Assembly (NCBI GenBank): GCA_030446805.1
Contig: JAUJMO010000001.1
Span: 1,596,689-1,660,688, forward strand
From: Caulobacteraceae bacterium
GTDB lineage: Bacteria > Pseudomonadota > Alphaproteobacteria > Caulobacterales > Caulobacteraceae
Reading direction: 5' to 3'
DNA length: 64,000 nt
Positions 29,753 through 38,237 of this stretch are shown in pieces (position 1 is the stretch's first letter; each line of letters opens with the position of its first letter). A model generated the notes under the pieces. The model was not told the DNA's origin, did not search any database, and saw nothing but the letters and a program-made list of their open reading frames with translations. The position numbers and the translations under genes are program-made.

Positions 29753-30622
29753 TCAGGGCGCCTGCGAGGCCTTGGCCACCTCGCCGGCCCCCTGAGCCGA
29801 CCCGCTTTGCGGCACGCTCTCCCGGGAGCGGTCGCCGATCTCGTTCCAGCGGGCCGCCACCTGCTCGGCGGCGTCCGGGCCCGAGCCGATGAACACGCCC
29901 TCGGTCAGGGTGACATAGGCCCGCTCGAAAGCGCCGGCCCCCGCGTTCAGGATGGCGCGCGTGGGCGCGTCTTCACTGACCAGATGCAGCAGGCCGGGGG
30001 ACACGCTTTCCGGCGTGAGCAGGGCCAGCGCCTCCGCCGGCATCAGCCCCTGGGTCATCTGCGTGGCCGCCGTGGGCGCGAGACAGTTCACCCGAATGTT
30101 CCTCGACGCCCCCTCCAGGGCCAGCGTCTGCATCAGCCCCACCAGGGCCATCTTGGCCGCGCCGTAGTTCGACTGGCCGAAGTTGCCGTACAGTCCGGAC
30201 GAGGAGGTCGTCATCACCACCCGGCCGTAGCCGGCCTCCCGCATCGGCTCCCACACCGCCTTGGTGCAGTTCGCCGCCCCCATGAGGTGCACCTCCACCA
30301 CTAGCCGGAAGTCGTCCAGATCCATCTTGGCGAAGGTCTTGTCGCGCAGGATCCCCGCATTGTTGACCAAGATGTCGACCCGCCCCCAGGCCCCCAGCGT
30401 ACGCCCCACCGCGGCCTGCACGTTCGCGAAGTCCGTAACGGAGACCGCCTCCGCCACCGCCTCGCCGCCGCCCGAGCGTATCTCCTCGGCCACGACTTCG
30501 GCCCCGCGCACGTCCATCACCACGACCTTGGCGCCCCGCGAGGCCAGCGCCAGCGCATGCGCCCGCCCCAGACCGCCGCCGGCCCCGGTCACAATGGCCG
30601 TTCTTCCGTCAAACCTGATCAT
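29753..30622 (-). CDS. Short-chain dehydrogenase/reductase (hydroxyacyl-CoA dehydrogenase type)
   Basis: A 289-residue classical SDR. The cofactor motif TGAGGGLG (residues 12-19) and aspartate D37 favour NAD. NNAGILRD, the catalytic serine in TTSSSGLYG (140-142) and Y153/K157 in NYGAAK are present. The wording DKTFAKMDLDDF and the C-terminal extension resemble the dehydrogenase part of peroxisomal multifunctional enzyme 2, suggesting 3-hydroxyacyl-CoA as substrate. The ATG at 30622 is chosen over an upstream in-frame start that adds 16 residues. A divergent dehydratase gene starts 46 bp away. Confidence 0.85.
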   Translation of the reverse strand: MIRFDGRTAIVTGAGGGLGRAHALALASRGAKVVVMDVRGAEVVAEEIRSGGGEAVAEAVSVTDFANVQAAVGRTLGAWGRVDILVNNAGILRDKTFAKMDLDDFRLVVEVHLMGAANCTKAVWEPMREAGYGRVVMTTSSSGLYGNFGQSNYGAAKMALVGLMQTLALEGASRNIRVNCLAPTAATQMTQGLMPAEALALLTPESVSPGLLHLVSEDAPTRAILNAGAGAFERAYVTLTEGVFIGSGPDAAEQVAARWNEIGDRSRESVPQSGSAQGAGEVAKASQAP

Positions 30623-30668
30623 GCCGGGTCTCTTGCGCGCCGCCGTCGGGTTGTGAAGAGGGTTGGGC

Positions 30669-31676
30669 ATGAACGCCCTCGCCCCCGCCGCTCCTCAAGA
30701 CGCCCCGACATTCTCAGACATCGAAGCCGCCGCCCAGCGCCTCCGGGGCCATGCGGTCGTGACCCCGCTTCTGGAGAACGCCGCCCTGAACGAACGCGCG
30801 GGCGGGCGCGTGCTGATCAAGCCCGAGAACCTCCAGCGCACCGGCACCTTCAAGTTCCGCGGCGCCTTTAACCGCATGAGCCGGCTCTCGCCCGACGAGC
30901 TGCGCCGCGGCGTGGCCGCCTACAGCTCGGGCAACCATGCCCAGGGCGTGCCCGCCGCGGGCGCCATCCTGGGCGCGCCCACCGTTATCGTCATGCCGGC
31001 GGACAGCCCGACGGTGAAGGTGGAGGGCGCCCGTCGCCTCGGCGCGGAGGTGATCTTCTACGACCGCTGGACGGAGAAGCGTGAAGAGATCGGCGCCAAG
31101 CTGGCCCGCGACCGCGGCATGACCCTGGTGCCCCCCTACGAACACGCCGACATCATCGCGGGCCAGGGCACGGCCGGGCTGGAGATGGCGCGCCAGGCGG
31201 AGGCGGTCGCGGCCAGACTGGAGGCGGTCCTCGTGTGCACGGGCGGGGGCGGGCTCACCGCCGGCGTCGCCCTGGCCATGGAGGCGCTCTCCCCGGACAC
31301 GGCCATCTATAGCGTCGAGCCTCAGGGGTTCGACGACACACGGCGCTCGCTGGAAGCCGGCCGGCGCGTGGGCAACGATCCCGCGGCGCGCTCCATCTGC
31401 GACGCCCTGCTGGCGCCCGAGCCCGGCCGGCTGACCTTTTCGGTCAACAGTCGGCTGCTGAAAGGCGGCCTGGTGGTCAGCGACACGGAGGTGGCGGACG
31501 CCATGCGCTACGCCTTCGCCCACCTGAAGCTGGTGCTGGAGCCCGGCGGGGCGGTCACCCTGGCCGCCATCCTGTCCGGCAAGCTGCCTACGGCCGGGCG
31601 CACGGTCGGCATCGTCTGCTCCGGCGGCAACGTGGACCCTGAGCTGTTCGCCCGGATCCTCGCCGGAGAGCTTTAG
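30669..31676 (+). CDS. Threonine dehydratase-like PLP enzyme (fold type II)
   Basis: A 335-residue tryptophan-synthase-beta-family enzyme. The Schiff-base lysine is K62 in TGTFKFRGAFN, SSGNHAQGV follows, and the phosphate-binding glycine loop is CTGGGGLTAGV. There is no C-terminal ACT regulatory domain, so it matches catabolic threonine dehydratase, serine/threonine dehydratase or hydroxyaspartate ammonia-lyase rather than the biosynthetic IlvA. ATG 30669 is taken; a TTG lies two codons upstream. The exact substrate is uncertain. Confidence 0.82.
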   Translation: MNALAPAAPQDAPTFSDIEAAAQRLRGHAVVTPLLENAALNERAGGRVLIKPENLQRTGTFKFRGAFNRMSRLSPDELRRGVAAYSSGNHAQGVPAAGAILGAPTVIVMPADSPTVKVEGARRLGAEVIFYDRWTEKREEIGAKLARDRGMTLVPPYEHADIIAGQGTAGLEMARQAEAVAARLEAVLVCTGGGGLTAGVALAMEALSPDTAIYSVEPQGFDDTRRSLEAGRRVGNDPAARSICDALLAPEPGRLTFSVNSRLLKGGLVVSDTEVADAMRYAFAHLKLVLEPGGAVTLAAILSGKLPTAGRTVGIVCSGGNVDPELFARILAGEL

Positions 31677-31705
31677 CCCGGACCGGGTCGGCCCCACTCA
31701 GACCG

Positions 31706-31728
31706 GCGCCCTGCGTGGGCCAGGGCGC
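31706..31728. terminator. Hairpin between convergent genes
   Basis: GCGCCCT at 31706-31712 pairs with AGGGCGC at 31722-31728 around nine bases. It lies 30 bp after the dehydratase stop and before the convergent TonB receptor gene end. No T-run follows, so its terminator role is tentative. Confidence 0.35.
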
Positions 31729-31785
31729 GGTGACGGTGCTCACGCTGAGCTCCGATCCTCGCCCTGCCTTTCGGGCCGACCTCGG

Positions 31786-34251
31786 TCACCAGCCGTAGTT
31801 CAGCCGGGCATAGACGAAGCGGCCGTTGAACCCGAAGGGCGAGTACTGGGAGAAGGCCACCGCATTGGTGCCGTTGACGTGCGGGAAGTTGATGTTCGGA
31901 TACTTGTCGAAGACGTTGTCCACTCCGATCGCCAAGCCCAGCCCGAACGGGAAACGGTATCGGCCTTCCAGGTCGAGCAACTGCTGGTCGCCCGTGATGA
32001 TGTCCAGCGAGCCGTTGGCCGCAGTGCCCGGCTGCAGCGCGCTTCCGTAGTGGGTGAGTCTGACTGTCCCTCCCAAAGGTCCGTTGTCCCAGTCTGTGCT
32101 CAAGACCAGCTTCTCCCTGGGCGTGCCCTGCTCGAAGGTGAGGCGTTGGACTCTCCCGAAGATAACCGGCGGCTCGGGAAGCGTGGACAGGGCGTTGCTG
32201 GTGGGCACCCGCGTCACGTCTGTCTCGTTAACGTTGGCCGCCACGATGAATTCGAAGTTCCCGGCCGTTTCAGCGTCGAGTCTCCAGCGCGCGACCAGGT
32301 CGACGCCCTTGGTCTCGGTGTCCACCCCATTGATGAAGAAGCGTGCGGTGGAGGCGCCGAACGGCTGGAGCAGGCGGAAGATCTCACGCTGGGTCGGAGT
32401 GCCCGTCGCGCTGCCCTGGATGTTCTCCGACAAGACGATACGGTTGGTCACGTCGATGCGGTAGGCGTCCACGGTGAGCTCGAACCGCCCACGCCGGAAG
32501 ACCGTGCCGAATGCGTAGTTCACCGACTCCTCAGGCTCGAGAGGACGGGAGCCGAGCACTTTCGCCGTCGGGCTCGTGGCTGGGAAGGTGCCGATCTCGA
32601 ACGGCAGTCCGTTGATGAAGTTGGTGGAGGTGGCGGTGAAGAAGGCCTGCTGCAGACCGGGCGCGCGGAAACCTGTCGTCAGAGAGCCGCGGACCGCGAT
32701 AGCGGGGGTGAAGTCGTACCGCGCGGAAAGGCGGCCGGTGCTGGTCGAACCAAAGTCGGAATAGCTCTCGACGCGCCCGGACGCCGCAGTCAGGAACTGA
32801 GGCGTGATCTGGGCCTCCACATCGACGTAGGCGCCCACGTTGGAGCGGTCCACGTCCACCTCGTTGGAAGGCAGAAAGCCGGGAAAGCCCTGGGCGCCCT
32901 GGGCTCCCGGGAAAGGGCCGCGATCATAGGAGGCGGGCTCGCCGGCGCGAATCCCGTAGGTTTCCCGTCGGCTCTCCAGGCCGAAGGCCAGGTTCACCGG
33001 CTCGGCGAACCCCAGTTCGAAGCGGCGCGTGAAGTCCAGGCCGAGCACGATCTGGTCATAGGTGAGGCCGCCGGAATCGAAGCTGGTGGGAGAGGCCGCC
33101 CCGCGCGAGACATTGACCGAGTTCTCGGTGCGGTAGTCGATCTCGTTGCGGCCGTACACGAGGTTGAGATCGACGTCGAAGCCGGCCACCTGCCCGCGCA
33201 CGCCGGCCGCTGCGGTGTAGTCGTCAATCGTGCTGGCGATCTTGGGCAGGAAGCCGTTGGGATAGATGGCGGGCACGTTGCGCGGGTCCCCGACGATTCG
33301 GGGGAAGGCCGCGCTTTCCCCTTCGCGGTGCTGATATCCCGCCCAGCCGTAGACTTCATACCCGGCGGCCAAGGGGAGCCCGGCGTTCAGGTACAGGGTG
33401 GCGTCCTCGACGCGCGGGTCGCCGTAACGCGAGGTGATGCGGGGCGGGTTGACCCGAACGTCGAGGTCTCCGCGGCTGGTGGGCTCGCGGTCGCGGTATT
33501 CAGCCGAAACCGTCACAAAGCCCTCAGCTCCGAGGGGCAGCCCCTGCCAGCCGGAGACGGTGACCGTGGTCCCGTCATTCTCCTCGCGGCCCTCTGGGAT
33601 TCGGAAGGTGTCCACCGTGGTGCGGTACTGGCCGACGGTGGCGGTGACTCCGCCGCCCGAGCGCTCCTCCCTCAGCCGGATGTTGATCACCCCTGCGATC
33701 GCATCGGAGCCGTACAACGCCGAGGCCCCCTCGCGCAGCACCTCGACGCGGTCGATCGCCGAGGTGGGAATGGCGTTCAGGTCGACGGCCGCCGAGCCGC
33801 GGCCGATGGAGCCGTTGACGTTGACCAGCGCCGTTTGATGCCGCCGGGCGGAGTTGACGAGGACCAGCGTCTGGTCGGGGGCGAGCCCGCGAAGGGTGGC
33901 CGGCCGAATGACGTCGGTGGCGTCGGTGATCGCCGGGCGCGGAAAGTTGACCGAAGGCGTTGTGACGGAGAGCGCCTCGGCCAGCTCGGTGGTGCCCTGC
34001 TCGGCCAGGGCTTCGGCGGTGACCACGTCCACGGGCGCTACCGTCTCCAGCCGAGAGCGGCCAGGCGCCCGGCTGCCGGTCACGACGACCTCGTCGACCT
34101 CGGCGGGCCCATCGTCCCCGCCGTTGTCGGGGACCGATGCGCGGGAACCGGCCGCGGCGCCCTGGGGGCGGGTGTCCTGGGCCGAGACGGGGGCGGCGAT
34201 CAGAAGCGGCACGGCGGAAACAACAGTGAACAGGGCTGCTCGAGTGGTCAT
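31786..34251 (-). CDS. TonB-dependent outer-membrane receptor
   Basis: An 821-residue receptor with a signal peptide (cleavage near APVSAQD). A TonB-box-like stretch (DEVVVTGSR) precedes the plug domain (EALSVTTPSVNFPRP, ALYGSDAIAGVINIRL), and a 22-strand barrel ends in the aromatic terminal LNYGW. GAGGAG precedes the ATG at 34251 by about five bases. The plug wording resembles iron/vitamin-type TBDRs common in Caulobacteraceae. No TonB, ABC transporter or regulator adjoins it, so the ligand is unknown. The 269 bp upstream contain no other gene. Confidence 0.93.
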   Translation of the reverse strand: MTTRAALFTVVSAVPLLIAAPVSAQDTRPQGAAAGSRASVPDNGGDDGPAEVDEVVVTGSRAPGRSRLETVAPVDVVTAEALAEQGTTELAEALSVTTPSVNFPRPAITDATDVIRPATLRGLAPDQTLVLVNSARRHQTALVNVNGSIGRGSAAVDLNAIPTSAIDRVEVLREGASALYGSDAIAGVINIRLREERSGGGVTATVGQYRTTVDTFRIPEGREENDGTTVTVSGWQGLPLGAEGFVTVSAEYRDREPTSRGDLDVRVNPPRITSRYGDPRVEDATLYLNAGLPLAAGYEVYGWAGYQHREGESAAFPRIVGDPRNVPAIYPNGFLPKIASTIDDYTAAAGVRGQVAGFDVDLNLVYGRNEIDYRTENSVNVSRGAASPTSFDSGGLTYDQIVLGLDFTRRFELGFAEPVNLAFGLESRRETYGIRAGEPASYDRGPFPGAQGAQGFPGFLPSNEVDVDRSNVGAYVDVEAQITPQFLTAASGRVESYSDFGSTSTGRLSARYDFTPAIAVRGSLTTGFRAPGLQQAFFTATSTNFINGLPFEIGTFPATSPTAKVLGSRPLEPEESVNYAFGTVFRRGRFELTVDAYRIDVTNRIVLSENIQGSATGTPTQREIFRLLQPFGASTARFFINGVDTETKGVDLVARWRLDAETAGNFEFIVAANVNETDVTRVPTSNALSTLPEPPVIFGRVQRLTFEQGTPREKLVLSTDWDNGPLGGTVRLTHYGSALQPGTAANGSLDIITGDQQLLDLEGRYRFPFGLGLAIGVDNVFDKYPNINFPHVNGTNAVAFSQYSPFGFNGRFVYARLNYGW

Positions 34252-34520
34252 GGGCTCCTCGTAGGGCCGGAACGCAATGTGAGTCTCGCGCCGACGAAGC
34301 ACAAACCCACAAGCCTGACAGCTTGGCAATGGGCCGGTCCGCCGCTGATCCTCCGGCAAACCGTTAGAACCCATTGATCAGCTCCAAATCAGCTGACCGC
34401 CTGTGAATCAGGCGACCTCGCGACCGGCCACCCGATGAATGAGGACACCCTGGAGCCGACCCGTGTGGCGGGCTGTCCTATGTCCGCAAGGCGATCAGAC
34501 CACCCGGATTCCTGTCCAGC

Positions 34521-35480
34521 CTAGAACCAGCCCCGCTTCTTGAACCACAGCAGGGGCGCCACGCCCGTGAGCACGATGGCGGTCAGGGCGGCGGGGTAGC
34601 CCCAACGTTCGTCCAGCTCCGGCATGAACTCGAAGTTCATGCCCCAGATCGACGCCAGCAGCGTGGGGGGCAGAAAGGCCGCCCCGGCCACGGTCAGCGC
34701 CTTGATGACGTTGTTCTGGGTGTTGTTGATGAAGCCCAGGGTGGCGTCCAAGAGGAAGCTCACGTTCCCGGACTCGAACGAGGCTTGGTCCAGCAGGAAC
34801 TGCACGTCGCGCGAGATCTCGGCCACCCGCTCCTTGCGGCTGGGATCGCCGTTCATCTGCGGCGCCAGCGTCGCATAGCTGAGCAGCCGCGCCAGGCTGA
34901 CCAGGCTTTCGCGGATGTCGGCGTTGATCACCTGGGCGCGGCCCAGCACCCGCAGCGCGGCGTTGAAGTCGGTGGGCGTGGGCGCGAAAACCTCTTTCGA
35001 CAGCACGTCCACTTCCGAGGCCGTACGCTCCAGCACCTGCGAGGCGCGGTTCACGACGGCGTCCACCAAGTTCAGCAGGGTGGTCGCGCCTTCAGGGCAG
35101 AGCCGGGCGTTGCGCGCGGCTTCGGCCGCAAAGACGGCAAAGGCGCGCGGCTCGATGTAGCGCAGGGTGATCAAACGGTCGCCGGCGAGAATAAAGGTCA
35201 CCGGACCGATCTCCGGGTATTCGGTGTCGGCGTTGATCAGGACCATGATGGTCATGAAGCTGACGCCGCCCTCCTGATAGAGGCGGCTGGAGGGCTCCAG
35301 CTCCCGCATCTCCTCAGGCGTGGGAATGCTCAGCCCCAGGTCGCGCTCGACCAGCAGTTCTTCTTCCCGCGTGGGCTGGACGAGGTCGATCCAGGCTGCA
35401 TCTTCCGGCAAGCGCCAGTTCGCCAAGTCGGCGGGAGCAGTTTCGACCTCCGCTAGTGCGGAGCGCACGAGCTTCAGCAT
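34521..35480 (-). CDS. corA: CorA-family magnesium/divalent cation transporter
   Basis: A 319-residue protein with a large N-terminal cytoplasmic alpha/beta domain, a long stalk helix and two C-terminal membrane helices. The selectivity signature GMN is in SIWGMNFEFMPELDE at the end of the first helix, and the protein finishes with basic residues (KKRGW), as CorA does. It is expected to be a pentameric Mg2+ channel. Its neighbours, a CHAP protein and a TonB receptor, give no functional link. Confidence 0.94.
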   Translation of the reverse strand: MLKLVRSALAEVETAPADLANWRLPEDAAWIDLVQPTREEELLVERDLGLSIPTPEEMRELEPSSRLYQEGGVSFMTIMVLINADTEYPEIGPVTFILAGDRLITLRYIEPRAFAVFAAEAARNARLCPEGATTLLNLVDAVVNRASQVLERTASEVDVLSKEVFAPTPTDFNAALRVLGRAQVINADIRESLVSLARLLSYATLAPQMNGDPSRKERVAEISRDVQFLLDQASFESGNVSFLLDATLGFINNTQNNVIKALTVAGAAFLPPTLLASIWGMNFEFMPELDERWGYPAALTAIVLTGVAPLLWFKKRGWF

Positions 35481-35523
35481 GGGGCCGCTCCGTGGCCCGG
35501 AGCGACGAGTCCGTCAACCAGGC

Positions 35524-36069
35524 TCAGCGCAGCCCTTGGGAGCCGCCCACGGCGGCGTAGGCCGGCCCGTCTCCGGCCGAGGCGTAGGTCACCTTGGCCT
35601 CGGACTGCTTGTAGATGAAGCCGTAGGTCGGATAGCTGGAGCTGCCCAGGTCCTCCGTCGGGCCGTACCAGACCTTGACCTCCGACCAGTCGCCCGCGTC
35701 GGAAACGTCGATCATGGTGACGTCGTTTTCGACCTGGCCGCGGCGGCCGTTGATCGGCGACCAGTTGGCGTGGGTGATCTGGACGATGCGGTCCGTGACG
35801 ACGTCGCTGACCACAGCCACGTGACCGCGGGTCATGCGAGGTGTCTTCTTGAACACCAGGATGGCGCCTTGTTCGGGCGCGCCGCCACGCTTGTACTTCC
35901 CGGTCGCGCCCTGCCACCAGGTCCAGGCGTCACCGAAGATTTGCACGCCGGAAAAGAACCGGGCGAAGGTCACGCACTGCCAGTAGGGCTCGGCGGAGGC
36001 GGGAGCGGAGAAAAATCCGCTGGACGCGATCGTCGCTGCAACCAAAACGGCGGTGCTGAGTTTACGCAT
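35524..36069 (-). CDS. Secreted CHAP-domain amidase/endopeptidase
   Basis: A 181-residue protein with a signal peptide (cleavage near APASAEP). The CHAP catalytic cysteine C32 lies in YWQCVTFAR, the histidine in RGHVAVVS and a third polar residue in HANWSP. CHAP domains cut peptide or amide bonds in peptidoglycan. The domain fills the protein, with no cell-wall binding module. A TTAACCC half-site in the upstream region (minus strand, about 36104) hints at cell-cycle control, but no paired site is seen. Confidence 0.85.
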   Translation of the reverse strand: MRKLSTAVLVAATIASSGFFSAPASAEPYWQCVTFARFFSGVQIFGDAWTWWQGATGKYKRGGAPEQGAILVFKKTPRMTRGHVAVVSDVVTDRIVQITHANWSPINGRRGQVENDVTMIDVSDAGDWSEVKVWYGPTEDLGSSSYPTYGFIYKQSEAKVTYASAGDGPAYAAVGGSQGLR

Positions 36070-36262
36070 GAATCGGCTTCCCCGCGACGTCCCTGATCGT
36101 AGGGTTAATGGAACGCCGACGCGGTGAAAAGACCGTTAACGCTGTTTGGCGAGTACGCCGCTGTGCCCAGGCCCGGTTGTCCCCAGCTTTTCGCCCCTGC
36201 TCACCGGTCGTGAACCTGACCTACTGCGGCAACCGCGCGGGGCGCCTGGCGTTCTCACCCTC

Positions 36263-36673
36263 ATGATCGAAGAACTCTTCCCCGAGGCCTCGGCCAAGAC
36301 GGACCTGAGTGAAACCCAGGTCATCGCCGCCCTCGCGGGCTCGCTCGGCCTGATCAAGAGGCATGGCGAGCCGACCCGCGTGACCGCCCTGTTCAACGGC
36401 GTGCCCGGGACGGCCGACCTGGCCGAAGCCGGCGAGCCGCCCGCCAAGAAGGGCGGCCTCTTCGGCGGGCTGGCCAAGGCCGCCGGGGGCGCGGCCGCCC
36501 CGGACGCCCTCGCGCTGATGGGCCGCCTCAAGGCCCAAGGCGTGCACAGCGGCGATCTGCAAAAGCTCCTGCCGGTGGCGCGGGACTTCGTGCGGGCCCG
36601 CACGGGCAAGGACTTGTTGGGCGAGGCGCTGAAATCCATCCCCGGGTCAGGGGCCCTGCTAGGCGGCGGCTGA
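36263..36673 (+). CDS. Small two-part protein of unknown function
   Basis: A 136-residue protein of two helical segments (ETQVIAALAGSLGLIKRHG; DLQKLLPVARDFVRARTG) joined by a lysine/glycine-rich linker (KKGGLFGGLAKAAGG). There is no signal peptide. The layout recalls the DUF2780/VcgC-type family, but I am not sure. The ATG at 36263 is chosen because protein-like sequence starts there; the longer in-frame option from 36146 reads as random GC-rich sequence. No Shine-Dalgarno is convincing. Confidence 0.6.
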   Translation: MIEELFPEASAKTDLSETQVIAALAGSLGLIKRHGEPTRVTALFNGVPGTADLAEAGEPPAKKGGLFGGLAKAAGGAAAPDALALMGRLKAQGVHSGDLQKLLPVARDFVRARTGKDLLGEALKSIPGSGALLGGG

Positions 36674-36731
36674 CCCCCGACCAACCCTGGCTCCCTGCAG
36701 GAGCAGGTGATCGGGCGGCCAAAAAGCCTGG

Positions 36732-36754
36732 TCACCCCGCTTCCCCCGGGGTGA
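36732..36754. terminator. Hairpin after the 36263 gene
   Basis: TCACCCCG (36732-36739) pairs exactly with CGGGGTGA (36747-36754) around seven bases. It follows the small gene by 58 bp and precedes the M28 peptidase gene by 45 bp. No T-run follows, so it may be a Rho-assisted stop or part of the peptidase leader. Confidence 0.4.
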
Positions 36755-36799
36755 GCGGGATGGGATAGGCTGGCGGGGCCAGCCCGACCGGAGCCGTCC

Positions 36800-38191
36800 A
36801 TGCTCAGAACCACCCTCGCCCTCGGCGCCGTTCTCGTCTCCGTGGCGACAGCCTCCGCTCACGTCCCGCCGGCGCCGACCCCGGAGGCCGCCCTCATGGC
36901 CCGCGTGGCCGCCGACGTTCAGCCGGACCGGCTGCGCGCCGTCGTGGCTCGGCTGGTCGGCTTCGGGACGCGTCACACCCTGTCCGAAACCCGGTCCGAG
37001 ACCCGCGGCATCGGGGCCGCCCGCCGCTGGACCGAGCGCGAATTCCGCGCCATCGGCCAGGCCTGCGGCGGCTGCCTGACCCTGGCCACGCCCTCGCAAA
37101 CCGTGACGGGGAACCGCATCCCTCGACCGACCGAGGTGGTGGACGTGCTGGCCATCCAGCGTGGGACGACCGATCCTGGGCGCGTCATCATCATCTCCGG
37201 CCACATCGACTCGCGCGTGACGGACGTGGCCGACTTCACCAGCGAGGCGCCGGGCGCCAACGACGACGCCTCAGGCGTGGCCGCCGTGATCGAGTCCGCT
37301 CGCGTGCTCAGCAAGCACAAGTTCCCCGCCACCCTGGTCTACGCCGTGCTCTCCGGCGAGGAGCAGGGCCTCTATGGCGGCAAGATCCTGGCCGACTACG
37401 CCCGCGCTCAGGGCTGGCGAGTGGAGGCCGTGCTCAACAACGACATCGTGGGCAATATCGAAGGCCAGAGCGGTGCGGTCGACAACACCCACGTCCGCGT
37501 CTTCTCCGAAGGCACCAAGGCGGTGGAGACGCCCGAACAGGCCAACCGCCGTCGCTACAACGGCGGCGAGGTCGACAGCCCGTCGCGCAACCTCGCCCGC
37601 TACTTGGACAGCCTGGCCGATCGCTGGCTGACCAACCTCGACGTGGTCATGATCTACCGCACCGACCGCTTCGGCCGGGGCGGCGACCAGGTCCGGATGC
37701 TGGAGGCGGGCTTCCCCGCCGTGCGCGTGACGGAGGCCCAGGAGAACTACAACCGCCAGCACCAGAACCTCCGCACGGAGAACGGAATCCGCTACGGCGA
37801 CGTGCTGGAGGGCGTGAACTTCCCCTACCTCGCCCAGGTCACCCGCCTGAACGCCCTAGCTATGGCTTCCCTGGCGTCGGCCCCGCCCCCGACCGAGGTG
37901 ACCACGGAGGGCGCGGTCAAGGCCGACACCACCGTCAAATGGGCCGCCGTTCCGGGCGCGGCCGAGTACCGGGTCTGGTGGCGCGCCACCACCGACCCGC
38001 AATGGCGCTTCAGCCGCTCCGCGGGCCCGGCGACGTCGCTGGTCCTGCCCGGCGTCAACATCGACGACTGGTTCTTCGGCGTTCAGGCGATCTCCGCCGA
38101 CGGCTTCGCGAGCCCGATCGTCTTCCCCGGCCCGCCCGGGTCGTTCATCTCACCCCCGCCCGCGGCCGCAGCCGCGGCCCCGCGCTCTTGA
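36800..38191 (+). CDS. Secreted M28-family aminopeptidase
   Basis: A 463-residue protein with a signal peptide (cleavage near ATASAH). The two-zinc peptidase core has GHIDSR (H135, D137), APGANDDASG, LSGEEQGLYG (the general base and a ligand), NNDIVGN and a C-terminal histidine in RQHQNLR. A fibronectin-type-III-like domain follows (KWAAVPGAAEYRVWW), ending in a Pro/Ala tail. All M28 ligands are visible, so activity is expected; the peptide substrate is unknown. Confidence 0.93.
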   Translation: MLRTTLALGAVLVSVATASAHVPPAPTPEAALMARVAADVQPDRLRAVVARLVGFGTRHTLSETRSETRGIGAARRWTEREFRAIGQACGGCLTLATPSQTVTGNRIPRPTEVVDVLAIQRGTTDPGRVIIISGHIDSRVTDVADFTSEAPGANDDASGVAAVIESARVLSKHKFPATLVYAVLSGEEQGLYGGKILADYARAQGWRVEAVLNNDIVGNIEGQSGAVDNTHVRVFSEGTKAVETPEQANRRRYNGGEVDSPSRNLARYLDSLADRWLTNLDVVMIYRTDRFGRGGDQVRMLEAGFPAVRVTEAQENYNRQHQNLRTENGIRYGDVLEGVNFPYLAQVTRLNALAMASLASAPPPTEVTTEGAVKADTTVKWAAVPGAAEYRVWWRATTDPQWRFSRSAGPATSLVLPGVNIDDWFFGVQAISADGFASPIVFPGPPGSFISPPPAAAAAAPRS

Positions 38192-38237
38192 GGCGGCTGG
38201 GCTAGGCGCGAAAGGTGCGGAGCCCTAAACGGCGCTC

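Noticed and set aside
31879..34377. 832-codon plus-strand frame opposite the TonB receptor
   Set aside because: Shadow of the receptor gene; the receptor has a signal peptide, plug and barrel motifs, while the antisense product has none.
36109..36136. GGAAC followed by CGTT before the 36263 gene
   Set aside because: The spacing is 19 bases, outside the 16-17 range of EcfG promoters.
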